Positions 33,769-42,589 of a stretch of 55,681 nt of DNA are shown one piece after another. Positions within the stretch are counted from its first letter, which is position 1; every line of letters begins with the position of its first letter. The stretch lies in NCBI GenBank assembly GCA_051878935.1, contig JBJELB010000038.1:1-55681 (forward strand). Direction: 5' to 3'. Made by a program: the position numbers and the translations under genes. Below the pieces are notes generated by a model that worked only from the letters and a program-made list of their open reading frames with translations, made no database searches and was not told where the DNA came from. This DNA is from CANQDT01 sp051878935 (lineage in GTDB: Bacteria; Bacillota; Clostridia; Lachnospirales; Lachnospiraceae).

Positions 33769-35913
33769 TTATGCCATTTCAAACTCCATAACCTCGGTCG
33801 CAAAGTCCTGCTTAGCATAGTTGGCTTTCACACCTTTGTACATCAACAAGGCACCACTGTAAACAATTCCCGTTCGTAAATTCCGGTACTGTTGATTCTC
33901 ATCTAATCCTGCGAGTTTTACATAAGGGCTTTTGCCATTTGCATAAGAAAGTATCTTACTGGTAAATACAAATACTTTCTTCTTATCCTTAGAAACAACC
34001 TGCCATCCGCAGAAGTTTGTTTCATATGGATTTGACAATCTATAGAAATCTCCTTCACACATAAGGTGTCGGATTTTTTTCTGGAACACAATCTGCTCTT
34101 TGATTTCTTCTAATTCCTCTTCTGAGCATTTCGTAATATCTAACTCATATCCAAAATCTCCAATATAAGCAACATCAGCTCTGGTCTTTAAAGTCGTAAT
34201 TCGACCTAATTGGTGATTCGGTGACGCTGTCACATGAGCGGCCATAGAATATGACGGGTAACACATGGATGTCGAATACTGAATCTGCATTCTTGAAAGA
34301 GCATCCGAATTATCACTGGTCCAAATCTGTGGCATATATGCCAGCACACCCGCGTCAAATCGACCGCCACCGGAACAACATCCCTCAAATAAAACATCCG
34401 GAAAAGCTTCCGTAATGGCAGACATAATCCTGTAAAAGCCTAATGTATACTTATGGTTATAACCAAGACATGGCATATCTGTCATCTGTCTGTTCATATC
34501 CCATTTCACATACTCAATATTCGCACTTGCAAGAATATCGCAAACTGCTTTAATAATATAATCGCAAACATCATCTCTTGACAAATCCAGGATTAACTGG
34601 TGACGACTCTCGACCGGAGTGCGTTCCGGTACCTGTACCGCCCAATCAGGATGAGCACGATATAAATCAGAGTCAGGGCTGACCATCTCCGGCTCAAACC
34701 ACAAACCGAACTTCATACCCAGATCATTAATCTTCTTCGCAAATCCATCAATACCCGAAGGCATCTTTTCTTTATGTACTACCCAGTCACCCAGACTGCA
34801 GGCATCATTATCACGCTTTCCAAACCATCCGTCATCCAAAACAAATAATTCGATTCCTGTCTCTTTGGCTAGTTTCGCCATATCCAACAACTTTTCTTCC
34901 GTGAACTTAAAGTAAGTTCCTTCCCAGTTGTTGATTAGGATAGGACGTACACGGTCTTTCCATTTGCTGCGCATTAAATTATTATGATACAGATGCTGAT
35001 ACTCCAGTGACATCTGTGCAAATCCCTGATTCGAGTAACACATAACCGACTGTGGTGTTACAAAAGATTCTCCGGATTTTAAATCCCACTGGAACTGATA
35101 TGGATTAATGCCCTGCTGTACACGCAAATTACCATACTGATCTACATTAGCAACTGTCGAATGGTTACCGCTGTATATAAGTGAGAAAGCATAGACCTCT
35201 CCATACTGTTCATCAGCATTAGGAGAAGCGATCATAACAAACGGATTCATCTGATGGCTGCTCATACCACGTGAGTTTTCTGCTTCTGCCTTGATTCCCA
35301 TAGTTAATGGAGTACGAACCATTTCTCTCTCTTTTGCCCATGTACCTGGGAAATAAATCATATCATAATCCCCAATCGGTAAATCCAAACTGGTGGAATA
35401 TGCACTTAATAATCTTTTGTCCGAATCCGACACATTGGTAATGACGTTATATCTGGCTATGATATCATACTCATCATATACCGTATAGAATAATTGTACC
35501 TGCAAACCAATATTCTCATCCACAAGTACAACTTCTAATGTATCTGCGTGCTGGTCTCCTTGAAAAAGACTCGGCATACCATCAATATCCATCGTCATTG
35601 ATTCATGGATGATCGTATCCTTAACAAGCAAATGCGACACTGCATTACCGGAAGAATTCAACACCTGATAAGCAGGATTTCTCAAATCGCTCCAGCCAAA
35701 AGCCGGATACTCCTGCGGGTATACATCAAGAGGAAACTCATTGCTGGGAAAGCCATATTGCTCTTTCCATTCCTCTTCCATATTTGAATAATCACTATCA
35801 GCAATCTTCTTTCCAAAGTAGAAATGAAGCAGTTCCTTTTCTTCCGTTTGGAACATAACATAACTGATATTTTTTCCTTGTAAATGGATGGTACTTCCAT
35901 TTCGTAATATCAT
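33769..35913 (-). CDS. Alpha-galactosidase, GH36
   Basis: 714 aa, the usual length for bacterial GH36, no signal peptide. N-terminal beta-supersandwich, barrel with DDGWFGKRDND, nucleophile Asp in YVKWDMNR near residue 470, CSGGGRFD, and acid Asp in WTSDNSDALSRM near 530. It hydrolyses terminal alpha-galactose from oligosaccharides in the cytoplasm. GGAGGGA precedes the ATG. Its promoter carries the regulon box shared with the secreted proteins. Galactose would enter the Leloir pathway through the nearby galE. Confidence 0.95.
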   Translation of the reverse strand: MILRNGSTIHLQGKNISYVMFQTEEKELLHFYFGKKIADSDYSNMEEEWKEQYGFPSNEFPLDVYPQEYPAFGWSDLRNPAYQVLNSSGNAVSHLLVKDTIIHESMTMDIDGMPSLFQGDQHADTLEVVLVDENIGLQVQLFYTVYDEYDIIARYNVITNVSDSDKRLLSAYSTSLDLPIGDYDMIYFPGTWAKEREMVRTPLTMGIKAEAENSRGMSSHQMNPFVMIASPNADEQYGEVYAFSLIYSGNHSTVANVDQYGNLRVQQGINPYQFQWDLKSGESFVTPQSVMCYSNQGFAQMSLEYQHLYHNNLMRSKWKDRVRPILINNWEGTYFKFTEEKLLDMAKLAKETGIELFVLDDGWFGKRDNDACSLGDWVVHKEKMPSGIDGFAKKINDLGMKFGLWFEPEMVSPDSDLYRAHPDWAVQVPERTPVESRHQLILDLSRDDVCDYIIKAVCDILASANIEYVKWDMNRQMTDMPCLGYNHKYTLGFYRIMSAITEAFPDVLFEGCCSGGGRFDAGVLAYMPQIWTSDNSDALSRMQIQYSTSMCYPSYSMAAHVTASPNHQLGRITTLKTRADVAYIGDFGYELDITKCSEEELEEIKEQIVFQKKIRHLMCEGDFYRLSNPYETNFCGWQVVSKDKKKVFVFTSKILSYANGKSPYVKLAGLDENQQYRNLRTGIVYSGALLMYKGVKANYAKQDFATEVMEFEMA

Positions 35914-35948
35914 GACCGTCCCTCCGATAATCTGTATCTTATGTAGCT

Positions 35949-36012
35949 ATCATACTTCATTCATTCGCAGATGCAAATGATTATTTGTCGACTATAGGGG
36001 TTGAAATGTGAT
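35949..36012 (-). promoter_or_regulatory. GH36 promoter with regulon box
   Basis: Minus strand TTGCAT (35971-35976), 16-nt spacer, TATGAT (35949-35954). The box AGGGGTTGAAATGTGAT (plus-strand reading) is at 35996-36012, 41 nt upstream of the -10. Confidence 0.6.
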
Positions 36013-36024
36013 TAGTAGAAATTG

Positions 36025-36496
36025 AATCTGTTTCCCCCGCCACCCGAAAACCAACACCATGCCGACACACCCGCAGTGTCTGGAAATCGGGCTGCACTCA
36101 GGAGGTGTTTTTCTCGCACGTTTTCAGTTTTAAGAAAGGCATCACCCTCCGTTTCTATCACGTTCGATTACGCGCCTTATGACAAAACTCACCAACCGAA
36201 GTGTTTCAAATATCTTTTTTAGGCCGTTTGAAAACGCCGGTACTTAGCTCCCGTTCTTTGGGAGCTTACGTACCGCTGCGTTGGAAACCGCGCGCAAGCA
36301 TGCCTAAAAAAGATATTGAAATCACTAACGGTTAGTTCAGACATGTCAATGGCGCGTTTCGTGATATCAACCGGGGGGCGTGCCTTTCTAAAAACTGTGC
36401 GTCATCGAAAAAACATTCCCTGAGTGCAGCCCGATTTCCAGACACTGCGGGACCGCCGGCATGGCGTTGGTTTTCGGATGGCAGGGGAAACAGATT
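36025..36496. repeat. Large palindromic intergenic element, copy C
   Basis: 472 bp between GH36 and the secreted heparinase-like gene. The outer arms (AATCTGTTTCCCC... from 36025 and its near-complement ending 36496) are unrelated in sequence to those of A and B. The inner core matches B closely: TTTTCAGTTTTAAGAAAGGC, GATTACGCGCCTTATGA, AATATCTTTTTTAGGC. The centre is a hairpin at 36239-36274 with AGCTCCC/GGGAGCT where B has AGGTCCT/AGGACCT, changed in a pairing-preserving way. No supported gene inside. Confidence 0.9.
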
Positions 36497-36510
36497 ATGG
36501 ATACGAAAAA

Positions 36511-36538
36511 ACTCCAACCGCCTTTCGGCAGTTGGAGT
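36511..36538 (-). terminator. Terminator after the secreted heparinase-like gene
   Basis: ACTCCAAC/GTTGGAGT stem (36511-36518 with 36531-36538) with an inner GC stem, then a T-run on the minus strand. Confidence 0.8.
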
Positions 36539-36550
36539 CTCAACGCACTA

Positions 36551-39500
36551 CTACTTAGTAACCTTTACTGTTGTTTTTAATTTATAGGTCTTTTCACCAA
36601 GTGTTACCTTGATTGCAACTTTTGCTTTGCCCTTTTTCACTGGTGTCAGCTTGCCTTTCTTACTTACCTTGACAACTTTCTTATTGCCGGACATATAAGT
36701 AATCTTAGCACCACCGGCATTCAAAACTTTAACCTTTTTCTTCTTGCCAAGGGTTACCTTGATTGTTTTCTTAACAGACGGTGTTACTACTCCGCTACCG
36801 TAATCATCTCCCACTGTGATCTGAATAGCACGTGTCTTCAAACCTGAAATCTGATTAACCGTAAAGTAGGTAATCGTGTCACCGGCTGATACCGTAACCG
36901 GTTCGGTATACTTCACATATTTTCCATTATTAATGGAATAATAAGCGTCATTTCCAATGGTAACATTCAGAGTAAATGTACCATTTACTGTTGTTTCTTT
37001 AGCATATGGTGCATTCGATACACCAGGTAAGCTTACATCAGTTTTAGAATTATCACCACTTACATATACCGGTCCATCTGTAGCAGATACTCCACCACCG
37101 CCGGCAGCTGCACCACCTGTACTTCCAGGCATGGAAGGAAGCGGTTTAGACGCGGAATTGTTTGAGTTATCTGTTTCATTTGTCTCATCCTGTGTTGTTG
37201 TAACTTCACTTGATAATACTACCATCTGATACTTTGGAACTGTAATCTCAGCACCTGCAGCATATACTATCGGTGTTGCATTATTTAAGGATTTCAAATC
37301 TGTTAATGAAACACCTTCGATAGAAAATGTTTTTGGTTTATTCGTATTATTTACAGCCACATAAACGCTCTTTCCGGAACTGTGAATCAATTGATATACT
37401 TCACCTGCTACGATTTCTTTAGTAGTTAATGTTCCGCGCTCATTCGTTTGTGGGAATAAGACTACTAAGTAATCATCATTCCCCTGATTCTGAATCTCGA
37501 ACAAATCATAGCGTGGATAATCTTCATCACGATTCTTCTTAAAGTTACCATTCAAATCATATCGTTCTGATTTCACAGAATCTACATCGCCTTGTAAAAT
37601 GTTAATATCAAGATTGATTCCTGACCACATCTTAGCAGTGTATTTATTTCCATCCGCTACGAATGTATTCTTCTCCGGAGTATAAAGCGGTAACATAAAG
37701 GAAGTTCCATAAGTTGCTCCTGAGATCTGATCCCAGATAACATACGCCTCAAAACCATTCTTAATAAATGCAATCTCTCTTGTATGTTCTTCCCCTTCAT
37801 TCAACTTCGTAGTAGCATACTTCCAACCACGTACCGTATCCAACGAATCGGATGAATAATAAGATGTAAAGTTAGAAGAATATGGTGTGTTATGATAAGC
37901 AGTTCTTCCCGCATCCTGTGAATATACAACCGTAGAGTGATTATAAGAATTCTTATAATAACCGGAATTTGCACCCCAATAAGAAGGAGAAGCACCCGGG
38001 TCAACGACTAATGGAATGTTATCCGCATACATGATAAAGGATAACTGATCCTGATGGCAATGACCGGTTTGTTTATCCTGAATCTGCATTGCAAGATAAG
38101 ACTCCTTACCGCTTACCATGAAGTTGTTACGGAAAATATACGTACCGAAGCCCTTTGCATAATCGGTAGAAGTAATTTTGGCCATCTCTTCTTGGACAAG
38201 GTCTTTGGAAATCTGATCATCTTTTTCATGTCCGAAGAATGCCTGAATCTGTACATCCTCACCACCTAAGCTTGGTGTCGGTGTACCGGCATTTTCCCAG
38301 GTACCTTTCATGCGAGCGGCTAATTCCGGATAGGTATCAACCACCTCATCAGAATACAATCCACACATGTATAACTCTGAGCCATCTGTTAGGGTATGGT
38401 CACCAAACCAAGGAGTGGATGCATTACCGTTTGCATAGCGTGGTGTCTGAATCTGACATAAGTATTCAAACGCACGGTAGAATTTGATATCTTTATCAGC
38501 AAACCAGTCAATACCTGTTGTTGCACGAAGGGCTTTTCCTACTACTGCCAGTTTACCTACCGCTGAATTATGATAACGCACAGATTCCGGCCAGCTTCCA
38601 TCTTCTCCAATACTTACCAGTAACATAGACTCTGCCTGGCGCATATTGCTATAGAAGAACTGTTTCGCATATGGCAATTCATTATCAAATGCTAATGCCA
38701 GTAATGTACCACCTGTTGCCATATCGGACTGCCAGTTACCGGCTCCCGCTGAAACTTCCGCACGTGTTAATGTGAATCGGTCACGGATGTCCGCTAAATC
38801 TCTCATAACGTACATCACTTTTTCAGCTAAATCTTCTTTTTCTTTCTCTGTAAATACCGGTGTACCATCAGAATATTTCATATATTTCAAGATAGAATAG
38901 GTAGCACCTACCCCACTCGCACCACGACCTACCTGAACGGCACCATAGGAGTCAATACCGTCCGGACGGGCGTTCACTGTCAACCAGGTCTCAATACCCT
39001 GACTGATCTCATCTAAGTATAAATACAGATAGAGCTTTGCTAATTCAGCATAATAATCTTTGTCCTTGCCATTATCAGCCAGCATTGCCATTACAGCTGC
39101 TCTCTGGCTGGTAGGGTTATAACCACCTACACCTGTTACACTCGGTTTTGTTTTGGCATTGTAGAAATTCTCTTTGGAATCGATTACCGTGTTCTCATCC
39201 ACCATCAGATGAACCTGAAGTCTCACACCACATTCTTCAAAAATACCAAGCTGCTTGATATTATAGTAAATCTCATATCCGGTGTCATATGGCATATAGA
39301 ACGGATCTGATTGCCATACTACTTTACTCGTTCCATCCGGGTTATGGAAATAGAGTGACTTACTACCACTTGAAACATTAGCCGGATTACTATCCCATTT
39401 ACCAATGCCGTTTCCTTCCGTGATACAGGTCCATTGAGCCGGTCTGTCATTCGTCAATGCAGGAGTTTCAAAGCTTGCATTTGGAATCTCAACATTCTCT

Positions 39501-42500
39501 GCTGTATTCGGAGTAATCTGAAGGTTATCAATCCAAACCTCGCCACATCCAACTTTGCCATCACTAGACCAGTAACCCGTTGTATCATTATCACCGGAAT
39601 CCAGTGTTAAGGTAATATACGCCTTACTGCCATTTGCTGCATAAGTTTCCTTCTGATCATCTGTAAAGTCTTCAAATATTGCTTTATTATTCTGATTCTT
39701 AATAGATCTACCGGTGGTATATTTATCACCGGTTGAGGCACCCGGCGTTGCAAATGCCTTGTTCTCTCTCCATAGTGTAATATCATTTGCCTGCCAGCGT
39801 TCCCAATAATCCTTCGTTGTTTCCAGATTGATTGAACGCAATTCTTCTTTCATCGCATCATAAGCAGCACCCATGTTGTCATCTGTTTTGATACGTTCTT
39901 TTAAGTGCTCGATTTCTTCTGCTGAATAGAAGATATTACCGGTAGCTTCACTATTCTCATCCACTTCAATATCTGTCGATAAAGCAATGCTCATACGCAT
40001 CTCATAGGCTGCATCTAAATAATCTGCACATGCTTCACCAATGGCATATACATCCGTGGAACCAGCACGCAGTGTTCTTAACTGAGCTAATGCCTGCTTT
40101 GCTGCATTCAGTTTTGTCTGTTCATAAGCGCCTACTTTTGCTTTTTTGATATCCGTATAACCTACACCATTATCAATCAGTTCTGCCTGTTGGGCGATAA
40201 TCTTATCAACATAAGTATACAGGGAGTTCAAACTTACTTCGCTGGATATGACTTCCAGGCAAGGATGTTTGGACTTATCTGATGTAGCGAAGGCTGTATA
40301 GTAACTACATGGATTACCATATACAATCTGCTGGAAAGAAATGGTCATTGGCTCATCTTTCTCTTTTTCACTAACCGCTGTACCGGTAATATCAAAATAA
40401 GAAATCTTATCCTGTCCATTCGAGAGAAAGGTACCAATCAAATCACCGGACACAAGTCCTTTTCCGGCTTCCTCGTAAGCACCATTCACTTCCACCATCT
40501 TATTAAAACTAAGAGTATCACGGTCAAAGTCATATTCATTATAAACATTTGCATTATATCGATTTGTATTTTTCGATACTAAACGAACTTTCGCACTTTT
40601 AATAAATCCCCGTATGTCAGATAAATCAAACTGAAGAAGTGCAATACGCTCATTTTCTGCCTTACCGTAATTGAAGTCATTAGTAGCTGCATCATAAAAC
40701 TTATTTGGATCTGCACTGGTGGAATTATGTACATAGCCCGCATAGGTTGGTTCTAATTCCGTCGTGACATACGACTCATATAACACATGCTGTGTCTGAT
40801 ACCATCCAATCATTGGTTCCAGACCATAACTACTCATATTAAAGTTCACAACCTGAGATGGATAATAGGTTGCAAGCTGAATCATGGAATCATCGAAAGA
40901 TGCGTGGAACATACGTGTCTTCGTGAATGGGAAAGTCATCTTACTCTTTCCATCCTTGTCACGTGCTAACGCAAGCTCTGCACGATCAATCTCTTCCTGC
41001 ATCGCAATCTTTGCAGACACAGGATACATATCTTCATCCACAAGCAATAATGCTTTCGCCTGCATTACCAATCCATCTAACTTGGCACGATATTTAGAGT
41101 ATAACAGTGTATTACCATAATCCATATATGGATTCTTGGATTCAAATACTATGGTATTGTCAATCTTACCGGAACTGAATACATCGTAAATGGCATCAAT
41201 CATCTCATTGATTAATTGACCCTGAAGCCCCAAATCTTCACTTGCAATTGCTGCTTCAGATTCTTCAATCAACGCATACATTTCACCAACAGCATCTTGA
41301 TCCAATTGACCGGCTGTTGCCGTAGCAGAATCTGAAATATTATCTTTTTCTTCCTGTTCTTCCAATGCTTCTTTGGTGAAAGCAATCAAGTTTGATAAGC
41401 TCACTGCATTGGAACCAGAAATCTCCTGCTCTGCTACCAACATTAAGGTCAGATTATAGGAGAATTTTGCAACACCGGCAGAACAGGTCACTTTCAGTTT
41501 TAAAACCTGATCTCCTTCTTCCGAAGTAGGTCTTGTTATTTTTAATTTGCCACCTTCAATGGATGCCCATTTATTCTCAGACATCTCAAAGTTGACAGCA
41601 ACCTTTTCTGTACCGGCAGGCAAATTCATATTAGAAGATAATGACTTATTATCATAATAATCAACAATTTCCTGTAATCTGGTCTTTACTGTGTCTGCAT
41701 TTGCCATGTAATCCAACTGACCAGATGTTGCATTAGAGTATACGAATTGAATGGATGGTCGCTCTGTATCTGCAATCTCATAACCACGGTTATTCTCTGT
41801 CGTTGTATCAAGACCAATCATATCAACACTGAATGCCTGTCCATCTACTTCTTTAATACGAACAGATACTGACAACGCAGTCGTATCTTTATTGACGATT
41901 GCTGCCAAACCTGTTGCAGGAAGTTCGATTGGAAGTTGTACTTCATTTTTATTATCCGTCTTCCAATCAGCATTACCTACGTCTTTTCCCTTATCATAAA
42001 TCCCGGTACTTTGATTATAGGTAAGTGTCGTATTATCCCAAGGTGTATGGTTACCTTCATCATCATACTGCTCCGGTAAATATCGAACAATATAATTACC
42101 TGATGACGCCTGACCTTTACCTTTATAGATTCTCACGTTAGAGTCTACTAAGTTCCAGCCTTCCATTTCCGGATCATTCAATAGGTCGTTGACATCATCC
42201 CAGCGAAGCCATAAGGAACGAACCTTATAAGAATCTGCAGAAGCTGCATCTGTATTGATCGTGTATTTCTTTAAATGCTCAGCACTCCAACGTGCTTGAT
42301 CCGGATAATCCGTTCTTACTATGGTATCAACAGAAGCCTTCATATATTCTGTTTTCTTATACTCGATATCGTCTTCATCGATAAACTTTGCAAAGTCTAC
42401 ATCAGACTCATCAACAATCCCTGTTTCTGATGCAGTCTTTAATACAGGCGTCTCCACATCAACCACGGTTGTTGTTTCTTTTGTAGGTTCCTCAACCTGT

Positions 42501-42574
42501 CCATATACTGTAAGCGGTACTGAGGAAAATACCAGACTGAGTGCCAGTGCAAAGCTAAGTATTTTCTTTCTCAT
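36551..42574 (-). CDS. Giant secreted heparinase II/III-like protein with CBM and Big_2 domains
   Basis: 2007 aa. Signal MRKKILSFALALSLVFSSVPLTVYG. Unassigned beta-rich N-terminus (about 50-400); DNRLRE/CBM96-like domain near 545-760 (ERIALLQFDLSDIRGF); helical linker; beta-sandwich near 1000-1170; alpha/alpha toroid with GAGNWQSDM and GSWPESVRYHN near 1325; catalytic beta-domain with TGHCHQDQLSF near 1507; an Asn/Ser/Gly-rich linker; a bacterial Ig/chitobiase-like domain; and a C-terminal lysine-rich Big_2 (about 1930-2007). Family members are uronate lyases acting outside the cell. It follows the Big_2 protein gene by 15 nt. No sortase motif or dockerin is seen; Big_2 may hold it at the wall. 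Substrate is unknown; an arabinogalactan glucuronate side chain is my inference. Confidence 0.85.
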   Translation of the reverse strand: MRKKILSFALALSLVFSSVPLTVYGQVEEPTKETTTVVDVETPVLKTASETGIVDESDVDFAKFIDEDDIEYKKTEYMKASVDTIVRTDYPDQARWSAEHLKKYTINTDAASADSYKVRSLWLRWDDVNDLLNDPEMEGWNLVDSNVRIYKGKGQASSGNYIVRYLPEQYDDEGNHTPWDNTTLTYNQSTGIYDKGKDVGNADWKTDNKNEVQLPIELPATGLAAIVNKDTTALSVSVRIKEVDGQAFSVDMIGLDTTTENNRGYEIADTERPSIQFVYSNATSGQLDYMANADTVKTRLQEIVDYYDNKSLSSNMNLPAGTEKVAVNFEMSENKWASIEGGKLKITRPTSEEGDQVLKLKVTCSAGVAKFSYNLTLMLVAEQEISGSNAVSLSNLIAFTKEALEEQEEKDNISDSATATAGQLDQDAVGEMYALIEESEAAIASEDLGLQGQLINEMIDAIYDVFSSGKIDNTIVFESKNPYMDYGNTLLYSKYRAKLDGLVMQAKALLLVDEDMYPVSAKIAMQEEIDRAELALARDKDGKSKMTFPFTKTRMFHASFDDSMIQLATYYPSQVVNFNMSSYGLEPMIGWYQTQHVLYESYVTTELEPTYAGYVHNSTSADPNKFYDAATNDFNYGKAENERIALLQFDLSDIRGFIKSAKVRLVSKNTNRYNANVYNEYDFDRDTLSFNKMVEVNGAYEEAGKGLVSGDLIGTFLSNGQDKISYFDITGTAVSEKEKDEPMTISFQQIVYGNPCSYYTAFATSDKSKHPCLEVISSEVSLNSLYTYVDKIIAQQAELIDNGVGYTDIKKAKVGAYEQTKLNAAKQALAQLRTLRAGSTDVYAIGEACADYLDAAYEMRMSIALSTDIEVDENSEATGNIFYSAEEIEHLKERIKTDDNMGAAYDAMKEELRSINLETTKDYWERWQANDITLWRENKAFATPGASTGDKYTTGRSIKNQNNKAIFEDFTDDQKETYAANGSKAYITLTLDSGDNDTTGYWSSDGKVGCGEVWIDNLQITPNTAENVEIPNASFETPALTNDRPAQWTCITEGNGIGKWDSNPANVSSGSKSLYFHNPDGTSKVVWQSDPFYMPYDTGYEIYYNIKQLGIFEECGVRLQVHLMVDENTVIDSKENFYNAKTKPSVTGVGGYNPTSQRAAVMAMLADNGKDKDYYAELAKLYLYLYLDEISQGIETWLTVNARPDGIDSYGAVQVGRGASGVGATYSILKYMKYSDGTPVFTEKEKEDLAEKVMYVMRDLADIRDRFTLTRAEVSAGAGNWQSDMATGGTLLALAFDNELPYAKQFFYSNMRQAESMLLVSIGEDGSWPESVRYHNSAVGKLAVVGKALRATTGIDWFADKDIKFYRAFEYLCQIQTPRYANGNASTPWFGDHTLTDGSELYMCGLYSDEVVDTYPELAARMKGTWENAGTPTPSLGGEDVQIQAFFGHEKDDQISKDLVQEEMAKITSTDYAKGFGTYIFRNNFMVSGKESYLAMQIQDKQTGHCHQDQLSFIMYADNIPLVVDPGASPSYWGANSGYYKNSYNHSTVVYSQDAGRTAYHNTPYSSNFTSYYSSDSLDTVRGWKYATTKLNEGEEHTREIAFIKNGFEAYVIWDQISGATYGTSFMLPLYTPEKNTFVADGNKYTAKMWSGINLDINILQGDVDSVKSERYDLNGNFKKNRDEDYPRYDLFEIQNQGNDDYLVVLFPQTNERGTLTTKEIVAGEVYQLIHSSGKSVYVAVNNTNKPKTFSIEGVSLTDLKSLNNATPIVYAAGAEITVPKYQMVVLSSEVTTTQDETNETDNSNNSASKPLPSMPGSTGGAAAGGGGVSATDGPVYVSGDNSKTDVSLPGVSNAPYAKETTVNGTFTLNVTIGNDAYYSINNGKYVKYTEPVTVSAGDTITYFTVNQISGLKTRAIQITVGDDYGSGVVTPSVKKTIKVTLGKKKKVKVLNAGGAKITYMSGNKKVVKVSKKGKLTPVKKGKAKVAIKVTLGEKTYKLKTTVKVTK

Positions 42575-42589
42575 CTCTATATCCCCTTT

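Noticed and set aside
15604..36496. Palindromic elements as insertion sequences with target duplications
   Set aside because: No transposase frame and no clear direct repeat was seen at the outer borders of A, B or C, so IS status is not supported; a non-autonomous element remains possible.
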